From the NCBI RefSeq assembly GCF_001279005.1, contig NZ_LGCN01000177.1:62001-126000 (forward strand): a stretch of DNA of 64,000 bases. Direction: 5' to 3'. The notes under the pieces were generated by a model that made no database searches, had not been told where the DNA came from, and was given only the letters and a program-made list of their open reading frames with translations. This document shows, in pieces, positions 42,443 to 49,954 of the stretch. This DNA is from Streptomyces caelestis (GTDB lineage Bacteria; Actinomycetota; Actinomycetes; Streptomycetales; Streptomycetaceae). The position numbers and the translations under genes are program-made. Numbering within the stretch: the first letter of the stretch is position 1; each line of letters begins with the position of its first letter.

Positions 42443-44110
42443 ATGCTTCGCAAGAATCAGGGTTATGACCTTTCAGAGGGAGCACGCTATAGCGGCAAGG
42501 TGAGCGCCAGAGCTGCTATTGAGATTATAGAACTCATCTTCTCCAGCAAGGATTGGATAGTAAGGCGCGTTGACTCTGTATCCTTCCCGGACGAACTGAG
42601 CATAGCGCGCCGCGTGAGCGTCGATATCGTGACGCCGGGGGTGCAACCTAAAGTGAGCCTTGACAATGGCTCCGATGTCACTCTGCTGCCGATTGCCATG
42701 CTAAGCAAGGATGTGATCTCCGACTTCGACTTCTGGGGAGAAAAAGAAGAGGAGAGACTACCCAAAATCTCAAGGAAACTTGGGCGAGAGGTCATGAAGG
42801 AGATGCTCGTCCAATGGGCACAGAAACTTTGCTCGAGGATGAGCCAAGGTGAGATCCGGGACGTGGCGGACAGGCTACTTCAATCCCCTATAAGCGAACT
42901 GAAGGGAATTCCCGATGGAGATCTAGAGGAACTCCTCCGTGATGGCGACAAGTGGGGCTTCGATCCGCCTGACGGAACTAAAGCGAAAGCTTTTTTGGTC
43001 TTGGCTAGGATGCTCTCCCGCAACTTCATTCTGTTTTTGCCGCTTGATGACGTGATCGGAAAAGGCGAGAGGGTGATTGTCAAGTACTCTTATGTCCGTC
43101 CGCTTGCTCTCTACAGAAGTCGTCGCAACGGGCGATGGGGTGCAGTCCAGGCACTCGCCAAGAAGCTAATTGGTCTTGACCACCTAGACGTCATCCTCAA
43201 CGCCTCCAACGTTGCTTACTCGCAGAGCTATCACTTTGAGCTCAAGACGCCGAGTAACGTAGGAATAACCAGAGCAGAGCTCTACGATGATGCAGATGTC
43301 AGGAGCAAGCTATCGAAGGCTGAGGACTCCACGGCCGCGTCCTTTTTCAGGCAGGCGAAAGTAGCCAGGAAACTCAAGAATCTCCGGCCTCAGATCCTGG
43401 CCCCCGAGGAAAGGCAGGTGGAGAGTCAAAGGGCAACGCGATTCGGGCTTTACCCGATCGAGGGAGCGGCTTATGGCACGCATGGAAAAGTCTTTATTAG
43501 ATTGGCTGCGCCACGGCGGTTGTGGTTGTGGGCCGTCGCTGTCACCTCAGTGCTCGTTACCGTCGCGCTAGGGATAGCTGCATTCGTTCAGAGTGTCCGT
43601 AACTCCGAAACGGACGCTAACATCTCGCTTTTGCTGGTATTTGCCGCCGTTTTTCTGCCGACTCTGATGGCTCCCGACCCTAACGATTTCTCAAGATACA
43701 TCTTGACGCCAACCAGAATTGCCGGTCTTATTTCGAGCGCCCTGCCCATTAGCCTTGCATTGGCTGTAATTGTCGGCTGGACCCCCTTCGGTCAGCCGTG
43801 GGCGTATGCCCTATTTGGCCTTGCCGTGATAATTTCACTGCGACAGGTCGTGGCGCTTATCGTGGCGACACCTTCGGCCGAAACGAGACAGCTTTCCTGG
43901 TTGGCTAGGAGGAGGTATGCTTTCCTCGGAAAAGGTATTTTCAGGTCTACGGTCGATCGCCCGAATTGGCAATATGAGCAAGAATTCTTACGGTTGGAAA
44001 GTGTCCGAGGTGTTATAGCTAAAGAAATTCGAACCAAAAGCGGGTTGGTCCGCCTGCTCGGATGGAGGTGCCAATGTGATTTCTGGAAAAAGGACGCGGA
44101 TGGTGGCTGA
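42443..44110 (+). CDS. Orphan 555-residue membrane protein, lower-GC cargo
   Basis: A two-part protein. Residues 1-355 are soluble and unrecognised (e.g. GRWGAVQALAKKLIGLDHLD and AASFFRQAKVARKLKNLRPQ). A C-terminal membrane part (about 357-480) has four hydrophobic helices: LWLWAVAVTSVLVTVALGIA, ISLLLVFAAVFLPTLMA, AGLISSALPISLALAVIVGW and YALFGLAVIISLRQVVALIV. A short basic tail follows. Codon use includes many A/T-ending codons, clearly unlike neighbours. The start ATG 42443 has a GGAAGG ribosome site. It occupies the slot next to the left attachment repeat, where AICEs carry variable genes. No known domain is seen; a phage-defence or immunity role is only a guess. Confidence 0.85.
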   Translation: MLRKNQGYDLSEGARYSGKVSARAAIEIIELIFSSKDWIVRRVDSVSFPDELSIARRVSVDIVTPGVQPKVSLDNGSDVTLLPIAMLSKDVISDFDFWGEKEEERLPKISRKLGREVMKEMLVQWAQKLCSRMSQGEIRDVADRLLQSPISELKGIPDGDLEELLRDGDKWGFDPPDGTKAKAFLVLARMLSRNFILFLPLDDVIGKGERVIVKYSYVRPLALYRSRRNGRWGAVQALAKKLIGLDHLDVILNASNVAYSQSYHFELKTPSNVGITRAELYDDADVRSKLSKAEDSTAASFFRQAKVARKLKNLRPQILAPEERQVESQRATRFGLYPIEGAAYGTHGKVFIRLAAPRRLWLWAVAVTSVLVTVALGIAAFVQSVRNSETDANISLLLVFAAVFLPTLMAPDPNDFSRYILTPTRIAGLISSALPISLALAVIVGWTPFGQPWAYALFGLAVIISLRQVVALIVATPSAETRQLSWLARRRYAFLGKGIFRSTVDRPNWQYEQEFLRLESVRGVIAKEIRTKSGLVRLLGWRCQCDFWKKDADGG

Positions 44111-44138
44111 ACATGATGCGAGGTTGGCCGAACATCTT

Positions 44139-44200
44139 AGGTCGGTGGAGCGGCTTTGGGGTGGCGCTGCTTTGGCGCGAGTGATCATGGCCCCGTAAGC
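44139..44200. repeat. 62-bp motif, AICE copy, followed by an inverted partial copy
   Basis: Homologous to 37717-37778. In addition its TTTGGCGCGAG and ATCATGGCCCC segments recur inverted at 44250-44280 (GGGGCCATGATC and CTCGCGCCAAAG), and GCGGCTTT pairs with AAAGCCGC (44291-44298). The whole 44149-44298 region could fold into one long interrupted hairpin. Confidence 0.7.
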
Positions 44201-44359
44201 TTCCGGCGCGTCGGGCAGTCTGTGGACCTGCCCGGTAAAGCACGACGTTGGGGCCATGATCTGCGAGGCTCGCGCCAAAGTGGCTCCGTAAAGCCGCGTA
44301 GTCGACCGCCCCAGCCACGACGTACCTCTTCTCTGGCGTCAGACGGCTGATTGCTGTGT

Positions 44360-44434
44360 GCGCGGCACGGGCGCTGGCCGGGCTGGAGCGGGGCGGAGAC
44401 AGGAGCGCAGGCCCGGCCGGGGGCCGTGCCGCGC
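44360..44434. repeat. 24-base imperfect inverted repeat
   Basis: Arms 44360-44383 and 44411-44434 (GCGCGGCACGG ... GGCCGGGC and complement), with four mismatches and a 27-base loop. It stands 122 bases before the XRE start. Confidence 0.65.
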
Positions 44435-44556
44435 GCGGTGAGCGGAGCGAGCCGCCTTGAACCAGTAGAGAAAGTTTGAATCATGCTCGGGGCGCTTGGT
44501 GATCACTGAGGCTCATGCACCCGGTCATCGCTGTCCCGTGGTGTAGAACCCTGGGT

Positions 44557-45408
44557 ATGGGGAGTGAGCGGCGGGAGCGGATGAAGGCGCTCGGGGTGCG
44601 TCTTCGGGGGCTGCGTACTGAAGCCGGCCTGACGGGTGCCGTGCTGGCACAACGGGCCGGTGTGGGGCAACCGACCGTTTCCAAGGTCGAGACCGGGCGC
44701 ATGGTGCCGAGTTCTGACGTGCTGGACCGGCTCTCGCGTGCCCTCGGCCTCGACGACTCGACCGCGCGTGAGGTGCGTGACCTCCTGGTGGCCGTGGAGG
44801 CTGCCGCGGACTCCGGTCCGGCATCCGGTGATGAAGCTCCCGCTGGGGCTGTCCTCGATGAAGCGGTGCGGTCGGCTCGGTTGGTGCGGTCGTTCCAGTG
44901 CGTTGTTCTGCCGGCCCTGCTGCAGAGCGCGGAGTACGCCCGGCACGTCTTCGAGAGTGCGCCGAACTCGACTCCTGAGGCGGTCGGTCGGGCGGTTGCT
45001 GCCCGTGTGGAGCGGCAGAGCGTGTTGTACGAACCGGGGCGTGAGTCGGTGTTCGTGCTGACGGAAGCGGTGTTGCGGACCTGGCCCGGAACTCCGGCGC
45101 TGATGCTTGCCCAGCTCGACCGGTTGCTGGCCGTCGAGAGTCTGAGCACGGTACGGCTCGGGGTCATCCCTTGGCGTCGGCCGGTGCCGCTTCTGCCTCG
45201 TCACGGGTTCACGCTGTGCGATCAACGGGCGGTCGTGGTCGAGGCGTTCGCCGGGGAGCGGGTGTCGGTCGACTCCGCCGAGGTGGCCGCGTACGAGGAG
45301 GAGTTCGGTCGCTTCGAGCGAGTTGCCGTCTTCGGTGACGAGGTGCGGGAGCTGCTGTTGCGGGTGATGAAGGAGTTCCGCGAGCTGGGAGACACCGTCA
45401 CCCCTTAG
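44557..45408 (+). CDS. XRE-family regulator with DUF5753 domain, AICE-borne
   Basis: A 283-residue protein. Helix-turn-helix residues about 7-65 (LGVRLRGLRTEAGLTGAVLA, VGQPTVSKVETGRMVPS), then a DUF5753 domain (SARLVRSFQCVVLPALLQSA, RLGVIPW). No DUF397 partner follows. It is the first regulator of the AICE and stands upstream of genes preceded by the GTCTAG-N4-CTAGAC palindrome, so it is a candidate for the protein reading that operator; this is inference from position only. ATG 44557 is chosen for fit to the domain start, and the ribosome site is weak. Confidence 0.92.
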   Translation: MGSERRERMKALGVRLRGLRTEAGLTGAVLAQRAGVGQPTVSKVETGRMVPSSDVLDRLSRALGLDDSTAREVRDLLVAVEAAADSGPASGDEAPAGAVLDEAVRSARLVRSFQCVVLPALLQSAEYARHVFESAPNSTPEAVGRAVAARVERQSVLYEPGRESVFVLTEAVLRTWPGTPALMLAQLDRLLAVESLSTVRLGVIPWRRPVPLLPRHGFTLCDQRAVVVEAFAGERVSVDSAEVAAYEEEFGRFERVAVFGDEVRELLLRVMKEFRELGDTVTP

Positions 45409-45471
45409 AGGAATAATTCCTCTGTATGCCTGGCCTGTTGGTCACGCATGGGAATACTCTGCCGCTGCGCT

Positions 45472-45487
45472 GTCTAGACCCCTAGAC
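45472..45487. promoter_or_regulatory. AICE operator 1, GTCTAG-N4-CTAGAC
   Basis: Perfect palindrome GTCTAGACCCCTAGAC, 18 bases before the HATPase gene ATG. One of a family of sites seen only within this element. Confidence 0.75.
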
Positions 45488-45505
45488 GCAGACAAGGAGC
45501 TTGCC

Positions 45506-45895
45506 ATGCGTACCAAGTGGTGCCGTGCCTTTCCCGGCCTGGCCGAGCAAGTGGTCCAGGCCCGTCACTTCGTGGCCGCCATGATTACCGAGGAGGGTCC
45601 GGTCGATGACGCCGTCCTGGTCGTCAGCGAGCTGGCGACCAATGCCGTGCGGCACTCGCGGAGCGGTTCGGCCGGCGGCTGGTTCCTCGTGATCGTCGGC
45701 TTCGGTGGCGGCCTCGTGCGCATCGAGGTGGTCGACCAGGGCGGCGAGCGTGTGCCGCACCTGTGCGACGTGACCAGCCAGGAAGAGGGCGGGCGCGGGC
45801 TGCTGTTGATCGCGTCCTGCGCCAAGGACTGGGGTGTGAAGAACTGGCCCGACGGGCGTTCCGTATGGGCCGAGCTGGCATGGGAGGGCGCGTGA
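45506..45895 (+). CDS. RsbW-like ATP-binding (HATPase) protein
   Basis: A 129-residue GHKL ATPase of the anti-sigma/serine kinase type. N box VVSELATNAVRHS, G1 box VEVVDQGG (I-x-V-x-D-x-G-G pattern) and G2 box GGRGLLLIASCA are intact. AAGGAG lies six bases before the ATG. It stands alone as a histidine-kinase-like domain, the common Streptomyces regulatory form. The next two genes are a sigma-like HTH protein and a PP2C phosphatase, so the three may form a partner-switching unit. Confidence 0.9.
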   Translation: MRTKWCRAFPGLAEQVVQARHFVAAMITEEGPVDDAVLVVSELATNAVRHSRSGSAGGWFLVIVGFGGGLVRIEVVDQGGERVPHLCDVTSQEEGGRGLLLIASCAKDWGVKNWPDGRSVWAELAWEGA

Positions 45896-46027
45896 CCGGG
45901 CTCCGCTCGTCGATAGTCGACGGTTGCCTTGCGGGCGGTGGCGGGTGAGTCCGCGGGGTGTGCCCCGGCGGCGGTCCCGGTTCTTCGTGGTCGGCGGTCG
46001 TACGGGACGGCGCCTGCCGCCCATTCC

Positions 46028-46043
46028 GTCTAGGGCCCTAGAC
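46028..46043. promoter_or_regulatory. AICE operator 2, GTCTAG-N4-CTAGAC
   Basis: GTCTAGGGCCCTAGAC, a perfect 16-bp palindrome, 27 bases before the start of the sigma-like gene. Confidence 0.75.
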
Positions 46044-46070
46044 TCCTGGGTACTTCTGGGAGGTGTGGTC

Positions 46071-46922
46071 ATGTCGGACGAGTTGCAGCGGATCATGGCG
46101 ATCGATGATCCGTACCTGCTCCTGCGTGAGGTCACGACGCGGTTGGCCGACGCGCAGCAGGAGGTGACCGAACTCGCCCGACTCCGCCGCCGTGTAGTCC
46201 AGGACCTCCATGCGCAGGGACTGTCCTATGCGCAGATCGCGGAGAAGGCCGGCCTGAGCCGCGGGCGGATTCACCAGATCCGCCATACGGGTCCGGCACC
46301 TGAGGGGGCCTTCCTCGGCACGGGTGCCGTCACGGTCGTGACTCCGCTGCGGTGGGACGACGTGAAGAAGCGCCCGGTCGTCGCCATGGCCGACGTGAAC
46401 TCCGGGAAGCGTCTGGAGGAGCTGGCGAAGACGTACGGGCTCAGCGTCAGCTCCGGCCACGTACTGGTGAGCGGTGAAGTCGACCTCAACCGTGACGGCC
46501 TGGTCGTCGTCTGCGGGCCGGGCATGTCCCAGGCCATGAGTGACCTGTACGCCCAGGACCCGGTACTCGCCTGGGAGCATCCGGAGGGCGAGCCGTGGGC
46601 GCTGGTGGACCGGCGCACCGGCACGGCGTACCGTGCGGGGGCGGACATCGAACCGCGCCGTCCGCACGATGTGGGATACCTCGGCAGGCTGCCCCGCCCG
46701 GACGGCAACGGCTCGGTGCTCGCCATCGCCGGCATCCACACGGCAGGCTCCCTCGGCGTCGTCCACCTCCTCGCCTCGGACCTCGGCACGCTCTGGGGGC
46801 AGGTGGGGGAGCGGCACTTCTCCGCGCTGGTGAGCGTCGAGTACGACCCCGAGACCGACGAACCGCAATCCGTCGAACTGCTCTGTCCCCTCTATCTGCA
46901 CGACGAGGAGACGACGGCGTGA
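46071..46922 (+). CDS. Sigma-70-region-4-like HTH protein with C-terminal sensor-like domain
   Basis: A 283-residue protein. Residues 1-70 carry a sigma region 4-like helix-turn-helix (LSYAQIAEKAGLSRGRIHQI), without recognisable region 2. Residues about 85-280 are an alpha/beta domain with VVVCGPGMSQAMSDLYAQDP, GYLGRLPRPDGNGSVLAIAG and IHTAGSLGVVHLL. I remember this combination from other actinobacterial regulators but know no function; it may bind a nucleotide or small molecule. GGGAGG precedes the ATG by about nine bases. Its stop overlaps the PP2C start by GTGA, indicating tight coupling. Confidence 0.8.
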   Translation: MSDELQRIMAIDDPYLLLREVTTRLADAQQEVTELARLRRRVVQDLHAQGLSYAQIAEKAGLSRGRIHQIRHTGPAPEGAFLGTGAVTVVTPLRWDDVKKRPVVAMADVNSGKRLEELAKTYGLSVSSGHVLVSGEVDLNRDGLVVVCGPGMSQAMSDLYAQDPVLAWEHPEGEPWALVDRRTGTAYRAGADIEPRRPHDVGYLGRLPRPDGNGSVLAIAGIHTAGSLGVVHLLASDLGTLWGQVGERHFSALVSVEYDPETDEPQSVELLCPLYLHDEETTA

Positions 46923-47740
46923 ACGTGGCCCTCGGCTCCCTGCCCGCCGAACCGGGCCAGCAGAACGAGGACTTCGCGGCCGTCGCCCCCGGCGCGGCCG
47001 TTCTCCTCGACGGTGCCAGTGTGGCCGGGGCGGAGACCGGATGCGTGCACGGCGTCGCCTGGTTCTCGTCGACGCTGGGCGGGCTGCTGCTGAGAAGCAT
47101 CACGGCACACCCCGCCCGGCCGCTCACCGACTGCCTCGCCGACGCGATCCGGGACGTCCGTTCGCTGCATGAGGACACCTGCGACCTGGCCTATAGGGCC
47201 AGTCCGACCAGTACGGTCGTTGCGGTCCGGACCGGTGGGGAAGCTCTGGAGTACCTCGTCCTCGGTGACTCGACCCTCCTCCTCGCCGACAGGGACGGGA
47301 AGACGACTGCTGTCACCGACCAGCGCCTGGACGAGGTCGGTGAACGGCTCCGCGCGCCGGTCGACGAACTGCCCACCGGTTCACCCGAACACGCTGCCGC
47401 CCTGGCCGAGTACCGCGACGCCCTGACAGGGCTCCGTAACCAGCCGGGCGGCTTCTGGATCGCCGGCCCCGAACCGCGGGCGGCCGAACACGCCCTCACG
47501 GGAACGGTGCCCCTGGAGTCGCTGGCGTCCGTGACGCTGATGAGCGACGGCGCCACGCGCCTCGTCGACCAGTTCGCCCTCGCCGACTGGCGAGAGGTGC
47601 TGGCCGTCCTCGGCTCCTCCGGCCCGGACGAACTGATCCGCCGCGTGCGGGAGGCGGAGAACGGCGATCCCGACGGGCGGCGCTGGCCGCGTGGCAAGGC
47701 AAGTGACGACGCGACGGTCCTTCACTGGGCGCTCTTGTAG
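46919..47740 (+). CDS. PP2C-type protein phosphatase
   Basis: A 273-residue PPM/PP2C phosphatase. Metal-binding Asp motifs are visible: AAVLLDGASVAG, LGDSTLLLADRDG, TLMSDGATRLVD and ASDDATVLHW. It would remove phosphate from Ser/Thr, probably of a protein modified by the neighbouring HATPase or by a host kinase. It starts at GTG overlapping the upstream stop. Together with the HATPase and the sigma-like gene it forms the element's regulatory block. Confidence 0.88.
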   Translation: MNVALGSLPAEPGQQNEDFAAVAPGAAVLLDGASVAGAETGCVHGVAWFSSTLGGLLLRSITAHPARPLTDCLADAIRDVRSLHEDTCDLAYRASPTSTVVAVRTGGEALEYLVLGDSTLLLADRDGKTTAVTDQRLDEVGERLRAPVDELPTGSPEHAAALAEYRDALTGLRNQPGGFWIAGPEPRAAEHALTGTVPLESLASVTLMSDGATRLVDQFALADWREVLAVLGSSGPDELIRRVREAENGDPDGRRWPRGKASDDATVLHWALL

Positions 47741-47770
47741 CGCGTCCAGGTGGCCTTCAAGAGCCGCTCG

Positions 47771-47869
47771 TATACCCCCCTAGACAGTTGACGGAGCGTC
47801 GGGTTACGGTAGCCGTCAACCCCCTAGACGGTTGGGGCGGGCCCCTCCCTGCGCTGTCTAGGGGGGTAT
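47771..47869. promoter_or_regulatory. Nested inverted repeats and operator half-sites before the transfer genes
   Basis: An exact 16-bp inverted repeat (CTGTCTAGGGGGGTAT at 47854-47869 and its complement at 47773-47788) encloses a second one (GTTGACGG at 47787-47794 / CCGTCAAC at 47813-47820) and a further CTAGAC half-site at 47824-47829. A possible promoter (TTGACG at 47788, TAGCCG at 47810) lies in the inner loop. It is the control region of the transfer operon beginning at 47920, or part of a transfer origin. Confidence 0.75.
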
Positions 47870-47919
47870 TCAACGGCTCGGCGTCCGTGACGGACGCCCG
47901 ATCAAGTGAGGTTCACACA

Positions 47920-48267
47920 ATGCGTGTTATCCCCGTGGACACCTCGTCCGCCACTCTGCTGGTCACGAAGCTGCCCGAGGTCAAGGTGAGGGACCGGCAG
48001 ACCGGAGAGGTGGCCGTGGACCCGGTCACCAACGACCGGCTCATGGTCCTGGAGCTGGTGTTCATCGCCCAGGGTGGCTCGGATATGATCAAGGTCACTG
48101 TGCCCGAGAAGGGCATCGGCGAGGGCCTGGTCATGGGCGCGCCGGTCTTCCTGTCCGGCCTGGTGGCCCGGCCCTGGGAAAGCGAGTTCGGCGGCCGTTC
48201 CCGGCACGGCATCGCCTACCGGGCGGACGCCGTCATGGTCGGCACTCCGGCTGCGGCACAGGGCTGA
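47920..48267 (+). CDS. AICE conserved hypothetical protein upstream of the translocase
   Basis: A 115-residue protein starting MRVIPVDTSSATLLVTKLPE. It has a beta-rich core (KVRDRQTGEVAVDPVTNDRL, VTVPEKGIGEGLVMGAPVFL, GIAYRADAVM). A gene of this kind usually precedes the FtsK-like transfer gene in streptomycete AICEs. The fold suggests OB-like or single-strand-binding behaviour, which is speculation. GAGGT precedes the ATG, and it ends five bases before the translocase. Confidence 0.82.
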   Translation: MRVIPVDTSSATLLVTKLPEVKVRDRQTGEVAVDPVTNDRLMVLELVFIAQGGSDMIKVTVPEKGIGEGLVMGAPVFLSGLVARPWESEFGGRSRHGIAYRADAVMVGTPAAAQG

Positions 48268-48272
48268 ACGTC

Positions 48273-49634
48273 ATGACCGACGCCCTGTGGGTTCTGGTGC
48301 CGGCGCTGCTGGCGGTGGCCGCGCTGGTCGCGGTGCGCCGTCGGCTGCCGGTCCTGTTCTGGTGGCTGGTCGGGTATCCGGTTGTCGCGCTGCGGGTGCT
48401 CGCCACGTACCGGGCCACCATGGACGCCTGCGGCCTGACGGTGCCCGCCTCGGTCATGCGCCGGGCCACCGCCCGGATGGCGGGGCGGCAGGCTGCTCCC
48501 GTACCGCCTCGCCGTTCGCTGCCGCTGCCGACCGGGTCCGGGCTCGTGATGCGGCTGCGCATGGCGGCCGGGCAGGCACCCGAGGACTTCACCGCCTCGG
48601 CCGACCGGCTGCGGCACGCCTGGGGCGCGCACGCCGTGCATGTCCGGCCCACCAAACCGGGACGGCTGGAGCTGCGGTTGGTCGGCTGGGACGTCCTCGC
48701 CGACGTCCGGCCCGCTCGGCGGCTGCGGACCGAACCGCTGTCCCTGCCGCTGGCGCTGCGCGAAGACGGACAGTGGCACGTCCGGGACTTCCGCACCGTG
48801 CCGCACGAACTGATCCTCGGCGCGACGCAGTCGGGCAAGTCCGTGTACCTGCGGAACCTGCTGTGCGGGCTGGCCCGGCAACCCGTCGCGCTCGTCGGCA
48901 TCGACTGCAAGTGGGGCGTCGAACTGGTTCCGTTCGCGCCCCGGTTGTCGGCGCTCGCCGACACGTCGGACCGTGCGAACGACCTCCTCGACGTCCTGGT
49001 GGAGGAGATGGAGGCACGGTTCCGTCTGATCGGCATGACGGGCGGGACCGGTCAGGACGCCGTGCTCACCTCGGACGTCTGGGGCCTGCCCGAGAAGGCG
49101 CGGCCGGTGCCGGTCGTGGTTGTCGTCGACGAGGTCGCCGAACTCTTCCTCGCCGCGAGCAAGGACGACGAGAAGCGGCGGGACGCCATGGTCACCAAGC
49201 TCATCCGCCTCGCCCAGCTCGGCCGCGCGGCCGGCATCTACCTGGAGGTGTGCGGGCAGCGCTTCGGCGCCGAACTGGGCAAGGGCGCCACCATGCTCCG
49301 CGCCCAGCTCACCGGACGGGTCTGCCACCGCGTCAACGACGAGACGTCCGCCAACATGGCGCTCGGCGACATCGCACCGGAAGCGGCGCTGGCCGCAACC
49401 TCCATCCCGGCCGAACGGCCCGGCGTCGCGGTCGTCGGCGACTCCTCCGGCGGCTGGTCCCGCGTCCGCTCACCCCACCTCACCCTCGACGAAGCGGCGG
49501 CCATCTGCCGCGACACCTCGGGCCTGGTCCCGGAACTGCCCCGCCTCGACGCCTTCCGGCCCGTCGTCGCCGAACCGACGGGGCCGCCCTCACTCCCCGC
49601 CGCGGTGCCCACCACTCGCCCGGCCACCGAGTAA
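48273..49634 (+). CDS. FtsK/SpoIIIE-type DNA translocase (TraSA-like transfer protein)
   Basis: A 453-residue protein, the main transfer protein of AICEs, which moves double-stranded DNA between hyphae. Two N-terminal hydrophobic helices (LWVLVPALLAVAALVAV, VLFWWLVGYPVVALRVLAT) are followed by the RecA-like motor. Walker A is LILGATQSGKSVYL (near residues 183-195) and Walker B is PVVVVVDEVAEL. LIRLAQLGRAAGIYLEVCGQ is the sensor/Q-loop region. All motor motifs are intact. ATG 48273 lies six bases after the upstream stop. Confidence 0.93.
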   Translation: MTDALWVLVPALLAVAALVAVRRRLPVLFWWLVGYPVVALRVLATYRATMDACGLTVPASVMRRATARMAGRQAAPVPPRRSLPLPTGSGLVMRLRMAAGQAPEDFTASADRLRHAWGAHAVHVRPTKPGRLELRLVGWDVLADVRPARRLRTEPLSLPLALREDGQWHVRDFRTVPHELILGATQSGKSVYLRNLLCGLARQPVALVGIDCKWGVELVPFAPRLSALADTSDRANDLLDVLVEEMEARFRLIGMTGGTGQDAVLTSDVWGLPEKARPVPVVVVVDEVAELFLAASKDDEKRRDAMVTKLIRLAQLGRAAGIYLEVCGQRFGAELGKGATMLRAQLTGRVCHRVNDETSANMALGDIAPEAALAATSIPAERPGVAVVGDSSGGWSRVRSPHLTLDEAAAICRDTSGLVPELPRLDAFRPVVAEPTGPPSLPAAVPTTRPATE

Positions 49635-49717
49635 CCGCACTCCCTCTCCCACGGCCGGCGTGACCGCCTCGCGCCATGTCCCTACCCCTCCCATGCCCGA
49701 AACCGGAAGGAAGCCCT

Positions 49718-49930
49718 GTGCCACGTCCCTCCATCGCCGAGGTCAGCGCCCTCATCGCGGACCTGGCCGCGCTCCGGCAGAACCGGACCTCTGCCGAGTA
49801 CGCCGTGCTCATGGACCGTAAGGCGGAGCTGCTGGAGCGCATCGCCGACCACACGCCCGGCGACACCGAGGCCGCCGGGGTGGCCCGCCTCGCCCGCGAG
49901 CGCACCGACTCCCTCAAGTCCACCGACTGA
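49718..49930 (+). CDS. Small AICE protein with helical hairpin
   Basis: A 70-residue protein starting at GTG 49718 with GGAAGG upstream (VPRPSIAEVSALIADLAALR). Mostly charged helix with ALRQNRTSAEYAVLMDRKAE. It resembles small hypotheticals found between tra and spd genes in AICEs. Function unknown. Confidence 0.7.
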   Translation: MPRPSIAEVSALIADLAALRQNRTSAEYAVLMDRKAELLERIADHTPGDTEAAGVARLARERTDSLKSTD

Positions 49931-49954
49931 CCACGCCGGAAGGAGACCGAGCCG

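Larger units (their letters stand above)
44111..44556. other. 446-base noncoding region with two large inverted structures
   Basis: Lies between the orphan membrane protein and the XRE regulator. It contains the 62-bp motif, an inverted copy of part of it, and a 24-base imperfect inverted repeat (listed separately). No gene is supported. It could hold the element's cis-acting transfer or control site, or a small non-autonomous insertion. Confidence 0.45.
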
